Positions 21,097 through 33,100 of a DNA stretch of 64,000 nt are shown in pieces. A program made the position numbers and the translations under genes. The notes beneath the pieces are model-generated. The model had not been told where the DNA came from. It worked only from the letters and a program-made list of their open reading frames with translations, and searched no databases. The number at the start of each line of letters is the position of its first letter. Position 1 is the first letter of the stretch. The stretch is from Mesodorylaimus sp. YZB2_4 (Eukaryota; Nematoda; Enoplea; Dorylaimida; Dorylaimidae): contig JASANH010000812.1 of the NCBI GenBank assembly GCA_030248295.1, forward strand, positions 248,001-312,000, written 5' to 3'.

Positions 21097-23403
21097 GATT
21101 ACTAGAATAGGCGTAGTGCTGCAAGTTGATCAGTTCGAGTGCCCAGCAATAATGCACAGTATCGAGAATCAATTGAGAAGATAACAAAAAAGTGATCGAC
21201 GATTCTGCTTCCCACACAAAATACGAAATCAAGTCAATTCCCACAAAACGTTTCAAAATATTACAAACCGATCCACTTCAGTCCAAAATCCATTTGAGAA
21301 ACTAGCAGAAAATTTGCCATTCGTAAAGTTCGAATGCAGAAAATTCTTGTGCAGAAAAATTTTTCAGTCCTGAATCCAGTCTCCAGTTTCAGAATTATTC
21401 TGAAGCCTGAAATCGAATCAATTTTTTATGATATCATATCTTAAAAATCATAAATGCGTGTGCTGGGCACATGACTAAAAACCAAATAATGTGAACAGAC
21501 ACGTAAGCTTACGTGAATTGGGGGCATTGGTATGCAACAGATGGAACCATGGGCGACGAGTGCGAGGATGAAGGTCAGTAACCGGAATCGTCGAGTCAGA
21601 CTACCTTTTGCTTAGTTTAGTACAAATAGGAAAGGAATTGAGGTACGAAATTTTCCAGTAAGTATAGCGAGGAAAATTTTTGCGTCCACTCAAACACAGC
21701 GAACCATTTGAAAACACGCTCCTCTCAAAAGTCTACAGTATAGTTTGGGGGGGGGGGGGGGAAGCGGGAATGTTTCGTGCTGAACTACGCAACCATTCCA
21801 AGTCAGCCACTCAGAAATGACGGCCGCCCACCAGTCGACCATCGTCCACATATGACCTATGCACTTTGCCAGTTACACGTTCAGGGACTGAGGGGGGGGG
21901 GTGAGTGCTTCGAAAAACGATGACCAGCCGTGCCGTGCAGGTTTGGGAGGGTGGTTAGTTGTTTGTTCAATTCGAGACCGTTGTCCTTTTCCCCGCGCAG
22001 TCTCGAAGTAGCTAGGACCCTTTTAGGGGCTGGCACACGCGCGCGCCATCCAAGCATCCTAGTTTCCGCATGATACTCCACAAAACGGCCATGAAAATGT
22101 TCAAGAGTTTTATAAAATAGCAACCGTTCTGGCCCGATTCAGGTCCCTGCCAGTATTGTATAGTCGGAGTCGACAAGGGATGAAAAGTGTCATCATAATA
22201 GGCTCGAGCACTCTTGGCTCCGTGAAGGAATTCGAGGCGCGTGCTTAAACACTTCATCCCATCCCCCGACCATGCTTGTAGCTTAGCCAGGGTGAGTTTT
22301 TGACTTTTCAACTCGAGCTATAGGTTTAGTATTAGGGTCATGATTGACATGTAAGAAGGTATAAGATGGAGGCCACGATGCACACCCCGTCCTATTCATA
22401 GTGTACAAGGCACGACACGATGAACTCGTCGAGGGCCAATTGCCTTTATGACCTTTGAAATCGAAGAATTTTCGTCCAATTGAGGATCGTTTTTAAGTTG
22501 TTCATGTAACAGAGAGGACGTGCCGTTTGACTCAAAAGTCTCATACAATTCGATGATTCTCGGCCGAGGGACTTGATTCGAGAAAAGAATTTCGTGTCTC
22601 CTGAATAAAATTCAATAGCAAGTTAACAAGTGTTCATGTCTCGAATCTCGAGTAAGTGTTAATCCAACCTGCTACTTTATGAAAAAACAAGGAGCCAGCG
22701 AAAACTTGAAAGAAATGGAAAGGTAGTGGTGTGATGCACAATTGGTCGACACTTTTTTCTGCTTCTGTGTCTTCTGAGGAAAATACTAGCGTGTGAGTGA
22801 AGGACAATGAGGAGAATGACCGAAGTTTTCGGTTTTTATACCAGTTATTTGTTCATGAACCTTATGGACCCCTGTGTGTTTTCCTGTTTGCCCTGTATTT
22901 TCCCCCTATTGAACAGATTTTTATGGCACAGAAGCGAATTCTCTTTACTAAATTCTTCGTGCTTCGTCTTGTTATTTCCAATAGTGTTCATCGATCATGT
23001 GCACAAATTAGATTTCGATAAGTTCAGTGACTGGTCTCAGATGTTGACCCCAAGCTGCATTGCCTTGCAACTCAACGGCTTGCCTTGTAGCAGTGGAGCC
23101 GAAACTCACTGTTACGCCCGTGACACTTCCAGTGGCTTCCAGTTAGGCGCGTGCGCAGAGCATGGAAGGCTAACGGCTAACGGCGGGGGGAGAGGTGCAC
23201 AGCTTCACCTGTAGGTAAAAGTTAATTTCGGCGCCTTGGCTGCACATTGGGGGAGGGTTGTAAAGAAACAGTCAGCAGAAGCTTTTTTTAATAGTTGTAC
23301 GTGGGCTTGAATGAAATGCAGCTGATGGCGGTAAATGATCAGTCCTACAAGCAGCAAACACAAGGTGTAGTTACCGCCTTAACCAAGCACCACGTCAAAA
23401 CAA
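21097..23403. other. Spacer between two minus-strand genes
   Basis: No supported exon. It has poly-G runs at about 21747-21761 and 21892-21901. Open frames at 22012-22311 (-) and 22807-23214 (+) lack splice signals in phase or any family motif; the former could hide 5' UTR of the MH2-like gene. Confidence 0.4.
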
Positions 23404-24997
23404 CTAAAATCTACGAGCACCACTTCCGAGGACTCGTTCAGGCGTGCACTCTGCTGGGTAGGGCTCGACCGAGGCTCTCTGTCTTCCTCTTCCAGCTTCT
23501 GCTTTCCATTCGTCGTAAACAGTTTGCATGAGGGAGGCGACAGATTTCACCAATGTTTTTGCTGCTTCGAATCCAGTAGCTTGACAAGAAGCGATTATGT
23601 CGTTTTTGCGACAATTTAGGCGGCAATCGACGAATCTGTAGAAAAATTATTTTGGGAATGCGGGTGCAAACAGCCTGAGGAAACAGTATTGACTTACTGG
23701 CAAGCTGATTTCAGGTTCCTCATGCTCAAGGTGTCCTGAAAAGAGGTGTTACAAATTTCGAAACAGCACTGAAAGGCCTGATCTCTCACATTATCCATGA
23801 GCTGATTGAATCCTTCGACGACACCACCTTTAAATCTTTCACATCGCGCGTTGCATTGCTGAGATGGGTGTTGACTTACGTTCAGCAAGCATGGGAAATT
23901 GGCCTTGATCACTAAAATGGGGAAGATAAAACTACTTGCGCTGCATTAACACCATTTCGTGCTGCTGCAAATTTTTCCGCCTTTTTGAGTTTGAAATTTC
24001 TGTTGTAAAAGTGTATTTCTTGCTGCATTGTAAAACAGCTGTTGTCCAGGCTCGATCATGTTAGAACCTGAGGATTGCCCTCTATCTGGCATGCCTCCCC
24101 TGTGCATACACGACATAATTGTCTTGGGCATACTGTAGCCATTGGAATTAGAGGAAAATTGAGTATGCTGTCTCCTGAATATCGACACTATGATATTGAA
24201 CGAACCTGCATTGCAAATAATTGGCGAAATCTTGTCAATAATGGCTAAGTTTCTCCTTTTTTCCTCCGCGTTTTCGTGTTGCGCAGAAACGCAGGCACGG
24301 ATTTTTCCCAGCTCTCTGAAATCGATATTTTATGTCTTGTCTTTTTGTATCCTGGAAATTCCCGACCTGCAATAGGTGTCCCATTTGCTGGCATTCACTG
24401 CCGGCAAAATCATCTCGAAATTGCTCTCCATAAGTTGCCCCATGTAGATCATAGATTTGGGGATCAGATTCAGAAATATCCAGTCGCGATATTTGTCATT
24501 GTCGCTGATGCAGTCGACCTCAGCTCTGCAGTGGAAAAGTGGGAATAGAAGTGAGTCTTTAGTCGTCGATGCCAACGCTGGACATTTTGATTTTTTTATG
24601 GTACTGCAGGGACGCGGGTTGGTTACGTGATCAGCTACGATCCCAGAAGGTCCTGCCCTACAGTACATCATAGTGATATGGGTCATAAATTCAGGGTCCC
24701 TGGGGATTGTGTTAGTCGCATTATCTATTCTATGCATCATAAACTGAACATGAGCGCGTGTAATGATATTTCTAAGGCAAGTCCTCTTTACTCTGTGCTA
24801 TATGTATCCGCATGCAAATCCAACTCCAGACTGCTGAGCCCTCAGATGCGCACTTAAATTAGACGAAACGCACGACACGAAATATTGGCAAATACATTGC
24901 ACACACAATTGAAACCTAGAGAATAAACTTACTTCGCATTGCTGATAATAGAGCAAGAAAAAGCGAGACAGAACAAGAAGACGAACTTTGAATCCAT
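23404..24997 (-). CDS. Secreted cysteine-rich protein, unknown family
   Basis: Exons: 24997-24933, 24525-24367, 24174-23951, 23911-23698, 23635-23404; phases agree, 297 residues. The first exon encodes a clear signal peptide (MDSKFVFLFCLAFSC). The mature part has about 18 cysteines; the C-terminal half is densest: PCLLN, QCNARCERF, QCCFEIC, SACQFVDCRLNCRK, ASCQATG. The spacing is reminiscent of nematode secreted Cys-rich families such as CPG4 or DUF19, but I do not see a decisive match and assign no function. The donor ending the third exon (GTTAAT) is weak; alternatives there would change a few residues. A TATAAAG lies about 50 bases upstream on the same strand. Confidence 0.65.
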
Positions 24998-25043
24998 CTT
25001 GCCACCAGGCCGCCTTTTTTCCCCGTTGCTTATGCAATCGCAC

Positions 25044-25051
25044 TCTTTATA
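25044..25051 (-). promoter_or_regulatory. TATA box of Cys-rich secreted protein gene
   Basis: GTATAAAG on the minus strand lies about 50 bases before the ATG at 24997. Spacing suits a short 5' UTR. Confidence 0.5.
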
Positions 25052-27101
25052 CCCGGGATTTTACCAGGGAGAAACAAATGTAGTGCAGCAACTGTTTCAC
25101 AGGACGGGACAGGGTTTAATTTGTTGTTGACTCGGTGGGGTCTAGGCTCTGGCGCTTAGCGTGGGCGAGAGGAAAGGTGTGCTAGAACAACAGGAAGTGC
25201 ATACCTAGCCGAGGCCAATGACGCAATATGAAATGAGGGCTGTTAGACCATAGCCCTGGTGCAATCGCAAACTTTGAAATCCGAAATTCGGAACTCGTCT
25301 ACTGAACTGAAACATATAGTAAAGATTCGATAACGAAGTACTGGCATAGAGGGGAAAAGGAAGCAAATATTTGGTTAATTCCTGGCACTGCAATCGAGCA
25401 AGAAGATAATTCTACGTAAATAAAAACATATTCTTTGACGGAACTCTCACGCCAAAATGGGTTGCAAATTTTTAAAGGTTTGGTCTTTGGTTTTCCCTGC
25501 TCTGTCCCCTGGATCAGGAAAATTAAAGAACCGACTTACAGTATTTGGCAACTCGAACTTCTAAACTTTCCGTCATATTTATAACAAGTCAAGCCTTCTC
25601 ATTGTCTTGTGCCAGAATGAAAATGATTGCTGCGAGCACAGGACAATAAGGGCATATAGTATTCGTGTGGTACTCTGGCGTACCTTTCCAAATTTTTAAG
25701 AAACATAATAATCTATTGAAAAAGGCACAAATAACATCCACCAGAAATTCACTCTGAAAAAGCATTGTTCCAAGCATCAACCATTCCGCAGATCAGTTGA
25801 ATCCGATCCGACTGCTGCATTAGCCGAACTGAAAATAACGTGTGGCATACGTATTGCACAGTTATAATTGGTATAGTTATGAGAAAAACCAACACACAAT
25901 CTGACATCTAGCACAGAAGACATCACAGGCTGGCAGTAAAATCTACGTGGTCACATAAGGGGATGGATGGATGGATGTCCACTTGCCCTACGATAACCTT
26001 AGACTGACGAGCATGATCCCCGGTGCCCTCAGTAACTGACTGTGAGCACATCATGTCGACTTCTTTGTCATTCGCTGACATATCTTTAAGAAAATACATA
26101 GCATAAGGAAATGAAATGATTTTTCAATGGGATGTGCATAAAGCAAGTGTTCCACACTAAAAAAGTGCGAGGGCGTGCAGTGCTTGTTTGCATGAAGACC
26201 AACGTCATAGGAAGTCGGTGTCCAGTTCAGGATGCCCTCGCGTGGAGGTGCTCCCAACGGTACTGTACTGGAGACGCACAGAGGAACGCTGCTGTGTCCG
26301 CTAGTTCTCGCACAGCCTTGCTAAGAACGAAGGGTAAAGACAAAACTGGTACGAGCCCCAAAAATCTGAAAAATACATCTTTAAAATGAGAAACAAATCT
26401 TGGCATTCGTCGTATTCCAGCTTCGATATATTCTCATGTGTGAACGGCATGCTTTGATGACCATACCGAATGCTTGCTGCATTTCACAGCATTTACAAAA
26501 AACCCAATCATAAACCCAAACCCAATCTTTAAATTTCATCATTTACAAAAACTATGTACAACTTATAAACTGCCTCAAAAAAGATAGTCAATAAAGTATA
26601 AGTGCAAATTATTTGCAATAAAAAGAATCCAATGAACTTAATTTGCAAATATTGCCGAAAAATGGATCAAGTGACTAAAAATTGACAACTTGCTCATCCA
26701 CCCCTTCCTATTATGCGACTACAATTCAAGCCGTTTCTAATTGCATAGAAAACCAAACCACATCGAATTCGGATACAATATTATGAATGGACATATCTAT
26801 ATTGCTGCAGCCACTGTAAAAGACTGATCCAAGCACCTCGGCAATTAGGTATATCAACTTCGCAAAAAGCAAAAAATGTCAAAATGTTATCAGTCCCGTT
26901 TTCTGTGTGGTCAGAGCGAAATGGCCGATTATTTCCTGCGCACACCGGTTGGATTGTTCAACCAAGGATAGGCCGCTGGGCAGGTAAAACACGTTTTGAA
27001 CCAACGTTCGCCGAATGGTAGTTGTGTTTGGTAGGAACATCTTTGAGGGGTCTAAAATGTCAAATGCATTTTTAGCTCAATTTATCTTCCGTCCAGCAAG
27101 T
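25052..27101. other. Spacer, no supported gene
   Basis: About 2 kb between the Cys-rich gene and the end of the deacetylase gene. Only short unsupported frames are seen. A small GGATGGATGGATG run lies near 25963. Nothing else stands out. Confidence 0.4.
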
Positions 27102-30100
27102 TTAGGCCATGAAGATCGTTGGAAGAGTGAATGTGAAACTGCATCTTACACGACAGGGTGCTGCACTTTCGGGTTTTCTTTCATTTGGATTGCATTGCCA
27201 GGGTGCAAATGAGGACAACTGATTGTTGGTGGTTGGTCGACGCATCCACTCCAACACTTGTTTTTCGGTTACAATCCATACGTCCGGGGTGCGTAGAGTC
27301 TGTAAGACAAAGGAAGAAAAACAAGTGCTGACATCAACTCCAGCTGACATGATCGACCGAATCTTGCACACACAGTTGCTCATGGAGAATCACGCTCTGC
27401 TGCCATGTCTTGGCCTGCGTGCAACTTTACACTCTCCGTGCTGTTACTAAAACGGACCCCACTGTACACCGTTGAAAAGGGGGGTGCTCGCCACAGAAAC
27501 ACTAGAAGATCCGCGCGGACCGCGCGGCTCGACAGCGACTGATCATGATCGAGTAGACTCAGGAATCGAGTAGACTCAGGAATCTATTCGATAACGCAGC
27601 ATGCAAGTGATAATTTTTTATGCGGCCGATTGATCAGTTATAGATCAGTCATGATTCATGATCGAGCACCAACACCCCCCAGGTCGCTCTATCGATTAGC
27701 CACGCATATTATTATGATCAAGCAATCGATCAGGATCCCATTTCGATGATGCATCAGGGTACATATTACATCATCGTTATATCACCGATTACAGCTGATC
27801 AGTCGATAATGCATTAAATCCAAATCGATCAATCGATAATGCAATTATAATGCATAATCGATTGGTCGGCTGCTATCGATTATATATAGGTCCATCGGCC
27901 CTGTGGTCATTATTCATCTGCCCTGACCACACTGATTGCACTATCGATTACCCGTCCGTCCATTCTAATCAATAAGAGGGATAACTAGTCGTTAGTGTGA
28001 TCGCCATGATTAGGACAGACGGACGGGTAATCGACAGTGCGATCACTGTGGTCAGGGCAGATGAATGATGACCACAGGGCTGATGGGCCTACATATCACC
28101 AATGGCAGCCATCAATCGATTATGCATTATAATTGCATTATTGATGGATCACTGTGATTAAGGCAGAGGAGCAATCGGCGGTGTGATCAGTGTGAGCAGA
28201 CCAGACGACTCTCGATACTAAGATTACTGCATTCAGAGGGATAACTAATCGTTACTGTGATCGCTATGCAGTGATCATAGGATCGATAGCAATCTGGTCT
28301 GTTCACACTGATCACACCACCGATTACTCCTCTGCCATGATCACAGTGATCACACTATCGACAACGATTAGTTATCTCCGATCACAATGATCGCTGCATC
28401 GATTAGTTGTCTGGCCTGTTCACAGCGATTACACTACCGGTTAATCGTCTGTCCAAATCACAGCGATCACATTATCGATACCGATTAGTCATGAATCTGA
28501 TCTGAGCGATCACACGATCAAAGTCACTCATGCTGATAACAGAGTACAAAGCCTAATCAACTAACCAATTACGACCCAACACAACATCGCCTCCTACCTG
28601 TGTCAAGAAGCGGTCCAACGCTTCCATCGATCCATTATTGGGCAAAGTTTGAAAGAATGCGGCATCCAAAGTGATCACGTAGGGGGCACGATTCGTGCGA
28701 TAAACGCGATTGAAATTGTCCAACAGCATGTTGAATAAGGTTTCCACAGTCTCCTCAGGGGCATCGGCCATAGCAGCTCTGACCATGGCGCCTCGCTTAT
28801 GCTCTTGTATTTCAGGCAAGTAATATCCGAAGAATTGATTGATTGGTATGACCCACAATCCAGGGAACGATCGATCAGGGCACGGCTCCACTTCGCAACG
28901 CCAAGGAATTTGGAAGTCGAGCGTCTGCGGCCAAAAAGCGGGTCCATCTTTGCCAGGATTTGCTGACATGCTATTGTCGTATTGGAATCCATCTTGGCGC
29001 ATCATTTCGAATTGACTATTTCCACCTGGCGCTAATTGAGGAGCACGCACGCCCTTTATCGAATCGACAGGAATACCACTGAGTTGTTGGAGAATAGTAC
29101 GCATTCCATTCATTTCTGAACTCCAACGCTCAACTGGCTCGTGGGACAGGGTTTGGTGGCTGGAAAAGTGTCATAGGTCACTTGTGCTGAACCTATAGAG
29201 ATCATGACGACACACTTGCGGCAGTGCAAAGTGCAAGTGATTTTACACTGGTCGTTGCTGCAGTGGTGTTGACACAATGCACTACTTCAGCACTTGGGTG
29301 CTGGAACAGACAGCATTGTAAAGTGACAGTTCACTGTAGCCCCTGGGTTCACTAGGTTACTGTATGTTACGGTGCTCATTGAGTGTATAACCAAGCCTGG
29401 CAGGCGCAGGGGAGACTGTGGGACAGGAGTGGAGCAAGACAAGTCTTGCGACTACCTGAAACGTCAACCTGAGGGGTTGAAGTTTCCACGCCAGGGATGT
29501 CGATTACTGTCTCCTACTCGCTATGTCCCACCAGCACGAGGGTTACACGTGCCGCCAAAAAGTGTACTATTCTGGATTCTTCCTACTTCTACTGTATGTC
29601 GCCTTTCCCACATACCTGATAGAATTGACAGCAATTTCATGTCCATTAAAGTACAACCACTGGACCTCGTCGTAGTTGTTCCATTCATGAGACACGAAAA
29701 ATGTAGCTTTTACTTCGCATCCATTTGGGTTTTTGAAACGGCCATCAAAAAGGCGTCTCAAATAATTCATGGTTCGCCCATTCAGAGCGTCATCGATACT
29801 CAAAACCACCATCTGTGGCACTTCTGCGCTATTGTAGTTGCCAGGAATCTGTGTTCCATTTCGACTGCAATAACAGTCAGGTAATTGGCAAGCGACTGGG
29901 TTTTCTGGCAGTGGACACGATTGAGTGCGAGAACTCATGAAAACGTCTAAAACGAATTTTTGAATTGATTTGTACAAGTTCGATCCCATGACAGTCCAAT
30001 ACTTTTTTAAAATCTACACTTATTTTTTGCACAAAAACTTACTTTTGCAACTTTTTCCAGATTGCGTTGTTCCAGCTGGACATGTGCATTTGCCTTGTGC

Positions 30101-33100
30101 ACAAACGGATCCTCCACCACACACTTCGCCATTCAAACAACTCGAACCTGGGGTCACTAAAATGCAGATAATCTTGTTTTATGCCTGGCCACATCCACAT
30201 GGGTATCTTTTTGTTTTATTGCTGTTGATAATTCATGTCTTTGTGATATTTCCTTGCAGAACAATCGTGAGAAATACCTATTGGAGCTTCAGCGCATTGC
30301 AAGTTGACGATGAGTTGCCCGAAGGGGCAAGTGCACACATTGTTATAACAATACGAACCACCATTGCAGACAACCGCACCGCCGCACCAAGAACCTGGTG
30401 GTGCTGCGAGAAGATTCGAAAAGAACATACTTCATCCACAAGAAAAATCGATCGATAACCAGCAACCCGATAAAAGCAAGCCGCGCCGCGAAAAACACAA
30501 GGTCGGCCAACAAGAATAAAAATTTTACTTACCTTTCCCGAAGTGAATCCTGCTGTAAGCACTTTTAAGTAAAAAGGAATGTCAAGTTAAGTGGACCCCA
30601 GATACTCAAAGGCAGGTCCAAACTTCCATGCATGCCAGGACCCCGGAACCCCAAGGGCACCAACCTGCAAGCGTAATGACGACCTTGAAAAGCTCACATG
30701 CAAAGCACACGCGCCCAAATTTGTGAAAATCAATTACCAGACTTTTCAATCAGATCTCGTAATTTTCGAGGAATAGAGGAATCGTAAGTCACACACTGGC
30801 CATTTTGGATAGTGTGGCCCGGAGGGCATGTGCACAGGCCATTGAAACAATAGGCGCCACCCCCGCAAGCTCGATTTTCAGCACAGGGCGAAGCTGGTGG
30901 GACTAAAAAAGGACTTAAAACTGGTTGATGGGAGGAAAAATCAGACTTACCAGTTTTCCATTTAGGGATGCATCGATCGCCATAGGGCTCTTGATCGTTC
31001 TGGCATGTGCAGACACCACCTTGACAAGTCGATCCTCCAATGCAGTTGGTATTTTCTGATGGTAAGCACGGGTTTCCAGGCAGAACTGTAATATGAACAC
31101 TGCACTGGTATCTAGCCGAGTATGCTCATCTTACCTCCCCCATTCTCTCCCACGCACATCATATTCGACGCAACCGTTCCACCAGGACAAGTGCACAAGT
31201 CACCAATGCACAGTGCACCACCTGAGCAGACAGTGTGCGCGGCGGATGCCCCGGATGGACATGGCGCCCCTGGTGGAACACTGGAGGGGCCGCGGGCTGC
31301 GCTCACGTGGGGACCACCAATATTCTCCCGACTGTGGGCTGGGACCCGAGTGCAGAAACCATCCACGATCACATCACTTTCAGCACATGTGCACAGGCCA
31401 TTGATACACGTCGAATTCCCACCGCATGCCGTCGTACCAATGACACAGGGGGCCCCGGGTGGAGCTAAAATGGCACAGAGAATACAGTAGCTTACACCTC
31501 TTTGAGCCCCTCCTCACATAACGCTGACCAATGCACCCAGATGTCGGTAGACTTGAAAGACCCCTTGGGAAGCCCACTGATCTATAGCAAGGCTAGAATC
31601 TCTACAATAGGCAGGAGAGTTTCCCAAGGGAGCTTGAAGGAGGCCTAACATATCAAATCGACCTTCCTAGGAATGCTTGCCACATCGCCCCACCAGTGAA
31701 GTAGTTGTAAAGTACAAGCAGTACCCAAGTAGTAAAGTACAAGCGAGCTCACCAAAGTTTCCAGACGTTCCCATCGGAACACACCGTCCGCCCATGGCCT
31801 TCAGCCCGACAGGACAAGAGCACACTCCGGGTGGTGCGCACGTTGATCCAAATCCACAAACTGATGGTCCATGCAGATGGCTCGTCATACTCGTATTGCC
31901 AATAGTGCATGGGGAGCCGGGTGGAAGGAATCCAGATCCACCACCAATAAATTCAGAGGTCATGCCAGTCGTGGTTGAAATGCAGTGTCCATTTTGATTC
32001 AAGGTATTTTCAGGGCATACGCAGAAGTTGCTTCGACATACACTACCACCTGAGCATAGAGTTTGGCCAGGGGTGCACGGAGCGCCCAGCTCCACTGCAA
32101 CAAGAGTAGTATAAGAAGTGAGAAAGTGATGATCAAATCAAGCCTACCTCCACTCGTACTACCAGGTGCACTGATCGGCGGTGCTCCGAAGCTGGGCACG
32201 CATTGCATAGCACTATTGGCCACTGCGCCTTCAGGACACGTGCATATTCCATTCTTACATATCGAGCCCCCGGTGCACGGGGCAGACGGGTCGCACTGGG
32301 AGCCGGGGACGCCTTGGATGAGCAAATTGGGGAGAGTTGTGAGCATATTCATGCCAGCTACGCATTGGCCATTGAGGACGGTGTGGCCTGGCAAGCAAAC
32401 GCACGAGCCAAGGATGCACGTGGAGCCGCCACCGCAGACCAGTCGACAAGAGGGGCAGATATTGGAGGCTTCGCACGACGAGCCTGGGGGAACTAAAAAG
32501 CCAGGGTAGTAACCGGTTTAGATTGATTACAAACAATCACGACTGATAAGGAGTTGGTATGAGTGAGCTGCTTTGATTATATAAGTGATCACCTGCAGAA
32601 TTTTGTAAAGAGCTATAATAAGTGCATAGCATTTACTGGCGTCTCGCAACCATGCACCCAATTACAATGATAAGGTGCTGGACTGCAGGGCGATCGATGA
32701 CTGATAAGCTCATCCTGCTATCCTAAAGCCTTACTTGTCAGAGGGCTCATTGAGCAAAATCCGTTCACCACAATTTGACCTTGTGCACAAACGCACTTTC
32801 CATTGACACAGCTGCTGCCACCAATGCACCCAGTTCCGTCAGCCAGACAGTCGGCGCCAGGTGGGACTAAACATGCCACATTAGTTCACCTTCAATCGCA
32901 GATTACAGTACCTACTACCTTCTCGTCCAGGAATCGGGGCCCTAATTTCGGTACTATTTTCACCAATTTCATCACCAGGATTTTTTGGGTCTCTAATTTT
33001 CCTTGCATTTACGCTCGTACATTGTTCATTGACAATAATTTGGCCAGTTGCGCACGTGCAACGATCACCAATACAGAAACTGCCGCCGATGCACATAGTG

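Noticed and set aside
22807-23214. 135-residue plus-strand frame with hydrophobic stretches
   Set aside because: No splice support, no family motif, low-complexity end; compatible with chance in a spacer.
30278-30562. Extra exon between EB exons near 30560
   Set aside because: An acceptor and GTAAGT donor exist, but the phase does not join to the next EB exon.
31122-32509. Plus-strand Pro/His-rich frames opposite the EB exons
   Set aside because: Mirror-image frames of the EB modules; their periodicity follows the minus-strand exons.
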